In this document: positions 44,514 to 52,637 of the stretch, piece after piece
Numbering within the stretch: position 1 is the stretch's first letter
Layout of the letters: each line of letters begins with the position of its first letter
Assembly: GCF_002967715.1 (NCBI RefSeq)
Contig: NZ_PUIA01000016.1
Coordinates: 434,001 to 498,000, forward strand
Direction: 5' to 3'
Source of the DNA: Blastopirellula marina
Lineage (GTDB): Bacteria > Planctomycetota > Planctomycetia > Pirellulales > Pirellulaceae
Length of the DNA: 64,000 nucleotides
Made by a program: the position numbers and the translations under genes
Notes under the pieces: generated by a model
The model's input: the letters and a program-made list of their open reading frames with translations, nothing else
Databases searched by the model: none
Told to the model about the DNA's origin: nothing

Positions 44514-45493
44514 AACGCATGCTGCTAGGTTGTCTGCTGCTGGTCGCCGTCGCTTGGATGGTTGGCTGCCAGAAAAAGGACGACACGTACCACACCGGTC
44601 CGAGAGATAACGACCCCAACGCACGCACCGATGTGAAGCTGGCATTGAATTGGTTTCCCGAGGCGGAGCATGGTGGCTTCTACGCGGCGCAGCTCAACGG
44701 TTATTTCGCCGAGGAAGGTCTCAACGTCGAGATCATCCCAGGCGGCCCTGGCTCGCCGGTGATTCAGCAGGTGGCTCGCGGCAGCGTCGAGTTCGGCGTC
44801 GCCACGGCCGATCAAATTCCACTTGGCCGAGCCCAGGGGGCGAACGTGACGGCTACGTTTGCTGCGATCGATCAAAGTCCGCGTTGCTTCCTGGTGCATG
44901 AAGAGTCAGGCATCGAATCGCTCGAGCAACTCAAAAACGTCACCCTGGCCATGAACAGCGGTCGGGCCTTCTCTGAGTACCTCAAGAAGCATGTCCCGCT
45001 GGAAAACGTACGTATCGTGCCGTACGACGGCAGCATTGCCGCGTTCCTGCGAGACAAGAACTTCGCTCAGCAAGGGTACGAATTCAGCGAGCCGTTTCTG
45101 GCCAAGCAGGAAGGAGCGAACGTTCGCGTTCTGCCCATTCGGGCGATCGGTTACAACCCATACGCCAGCTTGCTGTTCACTTCCGACAAGCTGAAAAAAG
45201 ATCACCCGGAGCTGGTCGCCAAGATGACACGAGCTTGCCGCAAAGGATGGCAGGCCTATCTCCGCGAGCCGCTGGAAACGAACGAGCATCTGCAGTCCCT
45301 CAATCCCGAGCTTACCCCCGGCGTACTTGAATTCGGTGTCAAGGCGATCGTCCCGCTGACGACGGTCGAGGACGGAAGCTTCGGACAGATGCAACTCGAT
45401 CGCTGGAAGACGCTTGTCGAACAGCTGGTTGAAGTCGGACTGATTGAGAAAGACGCCGTGAAACCGGAAGACTGTTTTTTCGAGGCATCATGA
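44510..45493 (+). CDS. NMT1/THI5-like substrate-binding lipoprotein
   Basis: 327 residues from ATG 44510. Lipoprotein signal with lipobox 'WMVGC' (Cys20). 'VKLALNWFPEAEHGGFYAAQ' is the NMT1/THI5 opening, and 'GVATADQIPLGRAQG' and 'LFTSDKLKKDHPEL' follow the ThiY pattern. ThiY binds formylaminopyrimidine, a thiamin breakdown product that is turned into HMP. Similar proteins bind other pyrimidine or alkylsulfonate ligands, so substrate is a reasoned guess. Anchored outside the inner membrane. ATGA overlap with the phosphatase gene. Confidence 0.85.
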   Translation: MKRMLLGCLLLVAVAWMVGCQKKDDTYHTGPRDNDPNARTDVKLALNWFPEAEHGGFYAAQLNGYFAEEGLNVEIIPGGPGSPVIQQVARGSVEFGVATADQIPLGRAQGANVTATFAAIDQSPRCFLVHEESGIESLEQLKNVTLAMNSGRAFSEYLKKHVPLENVRIVPYDGSIAAFLRDKNFAQQGYEFSEPFLAKQEGANVRVLPIRAIGYNPYASLLFTSDKLKKDHPELVAKMTRACRKGWQAYLREPLETNEHLQSLNPELTPGVLEFGVKAIVPLTTVEDGSFGQMQLDRWKTLVEQLVEVGLIEKDAVKPEDCFFEAS

Positions 45494-46134
45494 TCGATAC
45501 GCTTTCTGACGATACGTGTTGGATGTTTTTGGTTCGGCACGGAGCGACCGACTACAACCTGAAGCAGCCGACCGTGTTGCAAGGCAATGGAATCAATGGC
45601 CCGCTCGCCGCGATCGGCCAACAGCAGGCCTCGTTGACCGGCAAGTTCTTAAGCGAGTTTTCGTTCGACGGCGTGTATGCCAGCCCGATGATCAGGGCCA
45701 TGGAAACGGCCGAGCGGATTGTGCCTGGCCAGACGATCGTACCAGTGCCGGAAATCGTCGAGGCGGATGTCGGGCGGTGGCTGGGACGCGATTGGGCTGA
45801 CATTCAAAACGCCGATCCCCAGGCGTATCGCTTGCACCAGGAAGACCCGTCGATTCATCCGTATCCCGAAGGAGAATCGGCCAGCGATGTGGCACGGCGA
45901 ACGGTGCCGACGCTCACCCGAATCATGCAGCAGAACCTAGGCAAGCGGGTTCTCGTGGTCGCGCATAACATCGTCATTCGCGTGATGGTGGCCCATCTGT
46001 ATCAGATCCCGCTGAAGCAAATGCGGACGATCCGGCAAGACAACTGCTGCGTGAATCTGATTCGCTACAGCCAGGAAAAAGCGGAATTGGTAACGTGCAA
46101 TTCGACGTTTCACTTGCGTGAGCTGAATCAGTAG
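45490..46134 (+). CDS. Histidine phosphatase family protein
   Basis: 214 residues. The phospho-His site Arg-His-Gly (16-18) is in 'MFLVRHGATDYN', with 'GVYASPMIRAMETAERI' and a second conserved His in 'VLVVAHNIVIRVMV'. It dephosphorylates a small substrate, like phosphoglycerate-mutase-type phosphatases. Its ATG overlaps the stop of the binding protein, so it belongs to the importer operon; a job on an imported or pathway phosphate ester is plausible. Its 3' end overlaps lpxK by seven bases. Confidence 0.88.
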   Translation: MIDTLSDDTCWMFLVRHGATDYNLKQPTVLQGNGINGPLAAIGQQQASLTGKFLSEFSFDGVYASPMIRAMETAERIVPGQTIVPVPEIVEADVGRWLGRDWADIQNADPQAYRLHQEDPSIHPYPEGESASDVARRTVPTLTRIMQQNLGKRVLVVAHNIVIRVMVAHLYQIPLKQMRTIRQDNCCVNLIRYSQEKAELVTCNSTFHLRELNQ

Positions 46135-47210
46135 TCGGCGTACGGATCTTCCGGGATCTGGGCGACCAGTTCCCGCAGACGCTCTTCGAGTTCGTCTTGC
46201 CCGTCGACGATCTTCGCTTCGATCGTTAGGGCCCACAGCGGCTTGTCCATGAAGCGATCGAGGCCGATCTTCACGAGGTCTTTGTGCGTGCAGACGACCG
46301 CTTCAACCTCGTTGTGCTCGGTGGTCCAGTGCTCTAAGGCGTGGATGTCTTCACGCTGGTAATCGTGGTGATCGTCGAACTCGCGGAGCTCGACCACTTC
46401 TATTCCTGCATCGGTCAGCGTGTGACGGAAGCCACTTGGGTTGCCGATGCCGCAGAAGGCCAGCACTCGTTTTCCCAAGAGCTGCTCGATCGGCTGCGAC
46501 TCGCCGCTGAAGTTCAACAGGCGGCTGGGCTGGTGCCGCATCTCGACCAGCACGGCATCGTCTTCCAGCTTGGCGATCCGCTCCCAGATGGCTGCCCTTT
46601 GCTGGTCGTCGACCATGTCGCCGCGGGTCAGCACGATCACGTCGGCCCGGCCCAGGCTTTGGACCGGTTCGCGGAGGGTGCCGCGGGGGAAAAGGTAGTC
46701 GTAGCCGAAGGGCTCGGTGGCGTCGATCAGGACGATATCGAGATCGCGGGCAATCCGCCGATGTTGGAACGCATCGTCCAGCAAAAGAACCTGGGCGGCG
46801 AGTTCTTCGGTGGCTACCTGGGCGGCGGCGACCCGGTCGGGGTTTTGCAGATGGGGAACGTCCGGCAACAGCTGTTCCAGCTCTTTGGCTTCGTCGTTCT
46901 GGGCACCTTGCTCGGCACCATAGCCGCGGCTGATCAGCGTGACGCGGATGTTCTGCTCGCGAAACCAACGTGCCAACCAGGCAACCATGGGGGTTTTGCC
47001 AGTGCCGCCGAGGGTCAGGTTGCCGACGCTGATCACCGGCACGTCGACCTTTTCGCCGGGCTTGACCTTGGTGTCATACTGCCGATTACGAATGCCGATG
47101 CCAACTCCGTAGAAGAGGGAAGTCACCCACATCAGACCTCGCAGCATCGACGTGCCGATTCCCTTTTGGCGGCCGCTGACAATCGCTTTGAAATCTCGGG
47201 CAGTGAGCAT
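46128..47210 (-). CDS. lpxK: Tetraacyldisaccharide 4'-kinase
   Basis: 360 residues. 'VISVGNLTLGGTGKTPMVAW' holds the Walker A 'GGTGKT' of LpxK, and 'VLLLDDAFQHRRIARDLDIV' is the conserved catalytic block, followed by 'PFGYDYLFPRGTLREP'. An N-terminal hydrophobic helix fits membrane association. It adds the 4'-phosphate in lipid A assembly at the inner membrane. With hldE and the heptosyltransferase it points to real LPS. Convergent with the phosphatase gene. Confidence 0.95.
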   Translation of the reverse strand: MLTARDFKAIVSGRQKGIGTSMLRGLMWVTSLFYGVGIGIRNRQYDTKVKPGEKVDVPVISVGNLTLGGTGKTPMVAWLARWFREQNIRVTLISRGYGAEQGAQNDEAKELEQLLPDVPHLQNPDRVAAAQVATEELAAQVLLLDDAFQHRRIARDLDIVLIDATEPFGYDYLFPRGTLREPVQSLGRADVIVLTRGDMVDDQQRAAIWERIAKLEDDAVLVEMRHQPSRLLNFSGESQPIEQLLGKRVLAFCGIGNPSGFRHTLTDAGIEVVELREFDDHHDYQREDIHALEHWTTEHNEVEAVVCTHKDLVKIGLDRFMDKPLWALTIEAKIVDGQDELEERLRELVAQIPEDPYADY

Positions 47211-47302
47211 CAGTTCGTTCTATGGGAGAGGTGTATTCAAAACGAAAGGGACGAAACCTGGCGGCTTGTCCCTTTCGATCGCGTTCGATTGACGACGTCG
47301 GC

Positions 47303-48403
47303 TTAGCCTTGCAGCTTGGCACAAATGGCTGCGGCCATTTCCTGCGTGCCGACAGCGGTTGGGTCGTCGCGGTTTGGCTTGAGGTCGTAGGTGACGTTCT
47401 TGCCTTCGGCGATGACATCGGCAACGGCCGTTTCCAGACGCTTGGCAGCATCCGTTTCGCCCATGTGCTGAAGCATCAGCATGCCGGACAGAATGAGGGC
47501 CGTCGGGTTGACCTTGTTGAGGCCCTTGTACTTCGGAGCCGAACCGTGGGTGGCTTCGAACACGGCACCATTGGGGCCGATGTTGGCACCAGGGGCAACA
47601 CCCAGGCCGCCGACAATACCGGCACCCAGGTCGCTGAGGATATCGCCGTACAGGTTCGGCAGAACGATCACGTCGTACAGTTCTGGCTTTTGGACCAGCT
47701 GCATGCACATGTTGTCGACGATGCGTTCTTCAAATTCGATATCTGGGTAGTCCTTGGCGACTTCGGTGGCCGTGGCCAGGTACAAGCCGTCGGAGTACTT
47801 CATGATGTTCGCCTTGTGAACGGCGGTGACCTTCTTGCGACCGTTCTTCTGGGCGTAGTCAAATGCACAACGCACGATGCGTTCGGTACCGCTGACGCTG
47901 ATCGGCTTGATCGAAACGCCGGTCTCTTCGGCACCCGTCTTGATCTTGCGATCGGACGGCAGGCCATTGATGAACTCGATCAGCTGAGCCGTTTCAGGCT
48001 TGCCTTTCTCGAATTCGACGCCGGCGTAAAGGTCTTCGGTGTTTTCACGCACGATGACGATATCGACACCCAGCTCGCTGAAGTAGCTGCGAACGCCGGG
48101 GTAGTACTTGCAGGGGCGAATGCAGGCATACAGGCCCAGTTCCTGACGCAGGTAGACGTTGATGCTGCGGAAACCGGTCCCCACGGGGGTGGTGATCGGG
48201 GCCTTCAAGGCACACTTGGTGCGGCGAACGCTTTCGATGGTCGAATCGGGGATGGGCGTACCGATACGCTCCATCACGTCGATGCCGGCTTCCTGAACGT
48301 CCCAGTTGATGGCAACGCCGGTTGCGTCAACACACTTGCGGGCAGCTTCTGCCAATTCGGGACCGGTACCGTCGCCGGTAATCAGAGTGACTTCGTAGGC
48401 CAT
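47303..48403 (-). CDS. Isocitrate/isopropylmalate dehydrogenase family (NAD-type IDH)
   Basis: 366 residues from ATG 48403, with AGGA eight bases upstream. '[20 protein letters not shown]', '[20 protein letters not shown]' broken by conserved residues, '[19 protein letters not shown]', '[20 protein letters not shown]' and '[20 protein letters not shown]' with '[13 protein letters not shown]' match the NAD-dependent isocitrate dehydrogenase branch. It makes 2-oxoglutarate in the TCA cycle. The Arg-rich isocitrate pocket residues are present; 3-isopropylmalate as substrate is less likely. Confidence 0.9.
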   Translation of the reverse strand: MAYEVTLITGDGTGPELAEAARKCVDATGVAINWDVQEAGIDVMERIGTPIPDSTIESVRRTKCALKAPITTPVGTGFRSINVYLRQELGLYACIRPCKYYPGVRSYFSELGVDIVIVRENTEDLYAGVEFEKGKPETAQLIEFINGLPSDRKIKTGAEETGVSIKPISVSGTERIVRCAFDYAQKNGRKKVTAVHKANIMKYSDGLYLATATEVAKDYPDIEFEERIVDNMCMQLVQKPELYDVIVLPNLYGDILSDLGAGIVGGLGVAPGANIGPNGAVFEATHGSAPKYKGLNKVNPTALILSGMLMLQHMGETDAAKRLETAVADVIAEGKNVTYDLKPNRDDPTAVGTQEMAAAICAKLQG

Positions 48404-48631
48404 GAGGTTTTCCTGGCAGCTGAGGGATATCGTGGTTGCGATAAGCGATTTAAGGCGAATGGAACACCTTGCGTTAAAGAGCCCAAAATACCAGACCAAC
48501 CGCCGGTGGTAAACCTAGTACCAGGACATGCCGCAGGATGTTCTGGCCTAGTTCTCTAGGGTGCCAGCCCCTGCCCGCCAGGACGCAGAGGCCCTCCAGG
48601 CACCCACCGGACAGTCCGTGCGCAGCAACAT

Positions 48632-48725
48632 CCAGGCCCTCTAGCCCCTTGGGGGAGAGAGTTAGTGTGAGGGGCAACACGCGCACAAGAAGTCCTCACC
48701 ATCTCCCTGAGAGGCGGAGGGGACA
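48632..48725. repeat. REP-like dispersed elements, degenerate copies 3a/3b
   Basis: First a head with 'GGGGGAGAGAGTTAGTGTG' and tail AGGGGCAAC (48632-48676), then a second piece with CTCACCATCTCCCTGAGAGG followed by CGGAGGGGACAAG (48695-48725). Both match parts of the 35228 copy with substitutions, one in each orientation. Confidence 0.55.
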
Positions 48726-48736
48726 AGAGTTTCGCC

Positions 48737-48943
48737 AGCCCCAAAGGGGCGACCGTTCATAGCCAGGGGCGGCAGCCCCTGGAAAGCGATCACCCAACAA
48801 ACATCTTAAGCCCTGAAAGGGCGGCCGAACCGGTGCCGGTGCGCGCACACTCGGCCGCCCCCTTGGGGCTTAGGACTCGATGTTGGTGGCACGGGTACCA
48901 GGGGCTGCCGCCCCTGGCTATTAACGGTCGCTCCGTTGGAGCT
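48737..48943. repeat. Giant nested palindrome of about 207 bp
   Basis: Outer arms 48746-48782 and 48898-48934 are inverted copies identical at 35 of 37 positions, and the pairing extends outward to 48737/48943 with some mismatches. Each outer arm is itself palindromic (CAGGGGCGGCAGCCCCTG). Inner arms near 48790-48828 and 48851-48890 continue the inversion (CTTAAGCCC...CGGCCGA against TCGGCCG...GGGCTTAG). In single-stranded form or RNA it would fold into one long hairpin with side stems. It ends four bases from the stop of the minus-strand gene at 48948, so it forms that mRNA's 3' end. Confidence 0.85.
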
Positions 48944-48947
48944 GACA

Positions 48948-49922
48948 TTAGCCTGGCGGGCCGCGTTCGTTGGCGTGAGGCGTTTCGTGTTTAAACTCGA
49001 CGGTCGGCTCGTCGATCGGCTTGGCAGATGACGCGTGAACCAACTCGCCAGATGAAACGTTGCTCAACATTTCGGACGACACACCAGACGATTCCCCGGG
49101 TGCCACGCCCAAGTCTGCTTGGGCGTGCGGAGCGCCGGTTGGCAGTTCGCTCGCATTACATGTCGGGACGTTCGCATTCGCTTCACTTAGCAAACGTGTT
49201 GCCGTTAGCGCCACTTGTCGTGGTTGCGTTTTGAAGGGCTGGAGCTCCGGGTTCAACTCGAACAACTCTTGCTCCAACCGATCCAACTCGGCCTGCTTCG
49301 CGCAGATCTCTCCCTGTAATTGCCGGTCCAGCTTCTGCAGGCGGTAATAGGTCCACGCATAGAGCCGCGCCAACTCGTAGGTCCACGCCTCTTCGGGCGG
49401 GCGTTTCATGCGTCGTAGTTGCCATTCCCGTTCGCGCGTGTTGTCGTCGCGTTCGCGCGGTGCTCGGTACGCAGGCGGTTTCCGCGGTTTCTTGGCCTGG
49501 GGAACGATCCAGGGAGGTCGCATGTCGGGGAACTGATGGGCCGCGACTTCGGGATCAATCGGTTCGACGAGCGGGTCTGCCCGGTACGTTAGCCGGTTGG
49601 GGTCTGGCACGTAGACGAACGGTTCCGGCGGCGGTTCTTCCTCTTGCGGAGGTTTGTGATCGCCCCGTTCTTCGGCCTCTTGCCGGGCAATCATTTCTTC
49701 CAGGGCCGCGCACGTTCGCCGCGGGTCCCCTTTGGGGGAGACGCGGACCTGGTTGGCCTGCTGGAAGATGGTCATCTCTTCGATCGGTCGATCGGGGATG
49801 ACCATGAGCACCTCACCACAGCAGGGGCAGATGATGCGGTTCCCATCGCGCACGGCAACCTGCGGAGTCTGGCTGTGATGGCCAGCTCCGTGTGTTTCAG
49901 GTTGGGGGTCGGAATGGGACAT
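48948..49922 (-). CDS. Hypothetical protein with zinc-ribbon-like CxxC and repeat-derived C-terminal insert
   Basis: 324 residues, no signal peptide. Near the N-terminus 'RIICPCCGEVLMVIP' gives one CxxC zinc-knuckle pair. Then an acidic/proline-rich stretch ('KPPQEEEPPPEPFVYVPDP'), an Arg-rich region and a coiled coil ('YRLQKLDRQLQGEICAKQAE'). In the C-terminal part 'TGAPHAQADLGVAPGE' is the translation of a palindromic DNA repeat (49094-49129) that also occurs inverted just upstream of the gene. No function recognised. The C-terminal 60 residues are low-complexity and look recently grown. Confidence 0.65.
   Translation of the reverse strand: MSHSDPQPETHGAGHHSQTPQVAVRDGNRIICPCCGEVLMVIPDRPIEEMTIFQQANQVRVSPKGDPRRTCAALEEMIARQEAEERGDHKPPQEEEPPPEPFVYVPDPNRLTYRADPLVEPIDPEVAAHQFPDMRPPWIVPQAKKPRKPPAYRAPRERDDNTREREWQLRRMKRPPEEAWTYELARLYAWTYYRLQKLDRQLQGEICAKQAELDRLEQELFELNPELQPFKTQPRQVALTATRLLSEANANVPTCNASELPTGAPHAQADLGVAPGESSGVSSEMLSNVSSGELVHASSAKPIDEPTVEFKHETPHANERGPPG
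49094..49129. repeat. 36-bp palindromic repeat inside a coding sequence
   Basis: Core ACGCCCAAGTCTGCTTGGGC is a perfect palindrome around TCTG (arms of 8 bp), flanked by CCCCGGGTGCC and GTGCG. Identical at 35 of 36 positions to the reverse complement of 49953-49988. It lies in-frame in the minus-strand gene 48948-49922. Confidence 0.85.
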
Positions 49923-49952
49923 TTTTCTTTTGGGTTGAGTGAAAACGGTGTT

Positions 49953-49988
49953 CGCACGCCCAAGCAGACTTGGGCGTGGTACCCGGGG
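49953..49988. repeat. 36-bp palindromic repeat, inverted second copy
   Basis: Same element as at 49094-49129, in opposite orientation, placed 31 bases upstream of the start codon (49922) of the gene that carries the first copy, so it may lie in its 5' leader or promoter. Confidence 0.85.
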
Positions 49989-50142
49989 GATCTGTTTCCG
50001 GGTCCTGGATTCGAGGGGGAATCGCAGGGGTTTCCCTAAGATATGTGAACATGTGTATACATGTCAAATGTTTGGGGGAGATTTTTTGGAAGATAGTTTT
50101 TGTGTGCTCTTATCCGCGTGATCCGCGGTTCTCTTTCTCTTT

Positions 50143-50221
50143 GAGAACTTGAGAACTTGAGAACTTGAGAACTTGAGAACTTGAGAACTTGAGAACTTGA
50201 GAACTTGAGAACTTGAGAACT
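50143..50221. repeat. Tandem array of GAGAACTT, about ten units
   Basis: Nine perfect copies of the octamer GAGAACTT (50143-50214) and seven bases of a tenth, with no interruption or base change. On the minus strand it reads AAGTTCTC repeated. It lies about 100 bases after the stop of the PQQ-propeller gene. Perfect copies suggest slippage-prone, recently expanded DNA. Confidence 0.9.
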
Positions 50222-50233
50222 GGTACTTGGTTT

Positions 50234-50280
50234 GCCCTTCACCCTGGCCCTCTCCCCGGCGGGGAGAGGGGACGGGATTG
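50234..50280. repeat. REP-like dispersed element, copy 4 (inverted)
   Basis: Reads TTCACCCTGGCCCTCTCCCC then GGGGAGAGGGGAC, the reverse complement of the 35228 type (head palindrome plus AGGGTGA tail). It lies 40 bases after the minus-strand stop codon at 50321. Confidence 0.75.
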
Positions 50281-50320
50281 GGTAGATGCCGTTGCGGGCG
50301 AGGGGATCGGATGGGTGGAG

Positions 50321-51595
50321 TTACTTGCCGATACAGTACAACGCTTGGTTCGTGCGAAGGTAGATCTTGTTGTCGACCATGGCGGGGCTGCCGTTGGCGA
50401 TGGACTTGTCTTCTTCGAACTCGTTGATCTTGATCAGCTTGTACTCGGGCTTGGCGTCGATCACGTAGGTGCCATTCTCGCGCGTAACATAATACAGCTT
50501 GCCGTCGGCCACCACGGGCGAAGCGTAGATCAGTTTCGGACGGGGTTCCATCCGTTCCTGGTAGACGATTTCGCCAGTCTTCGCGTCGGCACAGTAGGCA
50601 ATCCCTTTGCTTTCGCTGGCCCAGTACAAATGGCCATCGTGGTAGGTGGGGGACGAAACGTTCGAGCCTTTGTCGATTTCCCAAACCAAGTGGCTGTCGG
50701 TCACGTCGCCGTTGCCGCCGGTGCGAATGGCGATCGTCGTGTTCTTGCGAGCCCCCATGGCAACGATCATGTCGTCGCCAATCGGAATCACGCTGGGGCA
50801 GATGTAGTCGTCGATCCCCTTCGAGTGCCACAGTTCTTCACCGGTGGCTGGGTTCAGGCAGCGCACCGCGCCTTGTTCGCTATAGATCAGTTCGTCGCGT
50901 CCGTTGGCTTTGACCAGGATCGGTGTGTTCCACGAGCGGTTGACCCCTTCGTGCTTCCACACCTGGTTGCCGGTCTTCTTATCGAGAGCGACGATCGCGT
51001 TTCCTTCGACGCCAGCGTTCAAGATGACCAGGTCGTCGTACAGGACCGGCGAGTTGGCGGTGCCGAAGCCGTGGGTCTTGTCCCCCAGGCTGACCGTCCA
51101 GCGGTGCGTGCCGTCGAGATCGTAGGCAGCGGCTCCGGTGGTGCCGTAGTAAACATAGATTCCGGTGTCGTCGACGATGGGGGTGCTGGAAGCGAAGCCG
51201 TGCAAGGCGACGAATCCGCTGAAGTCGCCGGTGTGCTCGGCGTCGGCGGGGATTTCTTTATTCCACACGATCTTGCCGGATTGCTGATCGATGCAGACGA
51301 GATTCCGCTTCAGATTGGCTTTGTCGCCGGGTTCTTCTTCGTTGAGGCCATAGCCGGTGTAACAGGTCACGTAGATGCGATTGTTGTAGACGATCGGGCT
51401 GGAAGCACCTGGGCCGGGCAGGTCGGTCTTCCAGACGATGTTTTCGGTGTCGCTCCACTGGGTGGGAACGGTCTGGTCACTGGCGATCCCGGCCTGGGAT
51501 GGTCCGCGGAAGCGAGGCCAGTTTTCTGCTTGCAGCGGCAGTGTCAGGAAGACAACGGCAAGGAGGCAAAGTAGCTGGGCAAAGTTACGAGGCAT
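50321..51595 (-). CDS. PQQ-like beta-propeller secreted protein
   Basis: 424 residues from ATG 51595, with AAGGAA at a good distance. Signal peptide to about residue 24 ('FLTLPLQAENWPRFRGPSQA'). Then repeated PQQ-type blades: 'ENIVWKTDLPGPGASSPIVY', 'LVCIDQQSGKIVWNKEIP', 'AIVALDKKTGNQVWKHEGVN', 'AVRCLNPATGEELWHSKGID', 'GIAYCADAKTGEIVYQERME'. No cofactor ligands can be judged. Family is common in planctomycetes; role outside the cytosol unknown. Confidence 0.88.
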   Translation of the reverse strand: MPRNFAQLLCLLAVVFLTLPLQAENWPRFRGPSQAGIASDQTVPTQWSDTENIVWKTDLPGPGASSPIVYNNRIYVTCYTGYGLNEEEPGDKANLKRNLVCIDQQSGKIVWNKEIPADAEHTGDFSGFVALHGFASSTPIVDDTGIYVYYGTTGAAAYDLDGTHRWTVSLGDKTHGFGTANSPVLYDDLVILNAGVEGNAIVALDKKTGNQVWKHEGVNRSWNTPILVKANGRDELIYSEQGAVRCLNPATGEELWHSKGIDDYICPSVIPIGDDMIVAMGARKNTTIAIRTGGNGDVTDSHLVWEIDKGSNVSSPTYHDGHLYWASESKGIAYCADAKTGEIVYQERMEPRPKLIYASPVVADGKLYYVTRENGTYVIDAKPEYKLIKINEFEEDKSIANGSPAMVDNKIYLRTNQALYCIGK

Positions 51596-51794
51596 CAACC
51601 GATTCCTTTTAAGGGCAGGGGAGCTAGTTGGACCACATGCTGTGAGGTACTGCGATTATAGCGCTTCCCACGGCGCGTCAAAACCTGACTCGTGAGGTGT
51701 TTGCTGGAGCAGGGGATAAAATGATTGTGGCTGAGAAGGGTTCGGGCTATGCTGACTCGGCACTAGTAAGTTGGTCGTTTTCGGGGAACTCAAC

Positions 51795-52085
51795 ATGGGT
51801 TTTTCCTTTCGCAAGTCGTACACGTTCGGTCCTTTGCGGGTCAATTTCAGCAAGTCTGGGATCGGGTTCTCGTTTGGCATGAAGGGACTGCGTGCCGGGT
51901 ATAGTGCCAACGGGCGGAAGTACGTTTCGGCGAGTGTGCCAGGTACGGGTGCACGGTATTACAAGTCGACCAAGTCCCTTTCGGGCCTGTGGAACCAATG
52001 GTTCGGCGGCGAGGAAGAGGAAGCGGAAGAGACACCGAAGAAGAAACCAGCGAAGAAACTGACCAAGAAAGAATCATTCTGGTAA
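51795..52085 (+). CDS. DUF4236 domain protein
   Basis: 96 residues from ATG 51795 with GGGA upstream. 'FSFRKSYTFGPLRVNFSKSG' followed by 'GIGFSFGMKGLRAGYSANGR' and 'VSASVPGTGARYYKS' is the DUF4236 pattern. An acidic then Lys-rich tail ('EEEEAEETPKKKPAKKLTKK') follows. Function unknown. Followed 12 bases later by a second small gene, probably one mRNA. Confidence 0.85.
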   Translation: MGFSFRKSYTFGPLRVNFSKSGIGFSFGMKGLRAGYSANGRKYVSASVPGTGARYYKSTKSLSGLWNQWFGGEEEEAEETPKKKPAKKLTKKESFW

Positions 52086-52097
52086 AGGCCCCCCACG

Positions 52098-52391
52098 ATG
52101 CAAGCCAAGTTCATCCGAATCTTCCGCACGTCGAGTTCAGAACGCTTTCTGCTGCACGATAATGGCAGCGCAGAGATGGGCATGATCGACCTCCATTTCC
52201 TGGCCGATGGAACCGTGGCCGGCAACCTGTTTCTGGTCGCATCCAAGGTGACCGATGAAGCGGGCATTCGCGCACTGTTGGAACAGATCGACGAACAACT
52301 GGTCCCAGCGGCCAGCATGGAAGACGCGAACCTCTCGTTCACGGTCACACAAGGGGAACTAGTGGGGACGTTTTCTAGTACCGAAGACTAA
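52098..52391 (+). CDS. Small hypothetical protein
   Basis: 97 residues, beta-rich with 'MGMIDLHFLADGTVAGNLFL' and a C-terminal 'ANLSFTVTQGELVGTFSSTE'. No signal peptide and no family known to me. It starts 12 bases after the DUF4236 gene and the two are probably co-transcribed. Confidence 0.7.
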   Translation: MQAKFIRIFRTSSSERFLLHDNGSAEMGMIDLHFLADGTVAGNLFLVASKVTDEAGIRALLEQIDEQLVPAASMEDANLSFTVTQGELVGTFSSTED

Positions 52392-52418
52392 GAGGGATGC
52401 GCTACAGAGAACACCGAG

Positions 52419-52527
52419 TCGTAGGATGGCTACACCTTCTTAGTTGATAGCCATCTTGGCCTTGATTCACGTTATTCCCCACTTCAAGAAAGCTGTCCGA
52501 CCAGGGCGTCGGTAGCCATCCTGCGAT
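52419..52527. repeat. Inverted-repeat-bounded intergenic element
   Basis: TCGTAGGATGGCTAC (52419-52433) and GTAGCCATCCTGCGA (52513-52527) are inverted copies at 14 of 15 positions, enclosing about 79 bases with no gene. It looks like a small non-autonomous element or a relic; no target duplication is obvious. Confidence 0.5.
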
Positions 52528-52637
52528 GATCGGCGGGTGAATATTCTTGCATCCTCTTTGCCAAACCGTTCAACTAGAGCTTGCGCGGATGTTCGGATCA
52601 CTCCGTTTCCCCCTGTATGCCCAAAGAGGAGATGCTC

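Larger units (their letters stand above)
48404..48947. other. Repeat-rich intergenic region
   Basis: About 540 bases without a gene. From left: the presumptive promoter of the dehydrogenase gene, a degenerate REP-like segment (48632-48676 and 48695-48725), then a giant palindrome (48737-48943) that ends four bases before the stop codon of the next minus-strand gene. Any open frame here is a translation of repeats. Confidence 0.7.
49923..50320. other. Intergenic region with repeats
   Basis: About 400 bases between two minus-strand genes. Contents: the inverted 36-bp repeat (49953-49988), a GTATAC-centred palindrome ACATGTGTATACATGT (50048-50065), the octanucleotide array (50143-50221) and a REP-like copy (50234-50280). 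I see no gene. A frame crossing the array on the minus strand is repeat translation. Confidence 0.65.

Noticed and set aside
50143-50221. CRISPR array
   Set aside because: Units are 8 bp, directly abutting and identical; there are no spacers and no cas genes.
50064-50831. Open frame crossing the octamer array on the minus strand
   Set aside because: It is mostly translation of repeats and of a shadow of the propeller gene; composition is highly biased to Arg/Gln/His.
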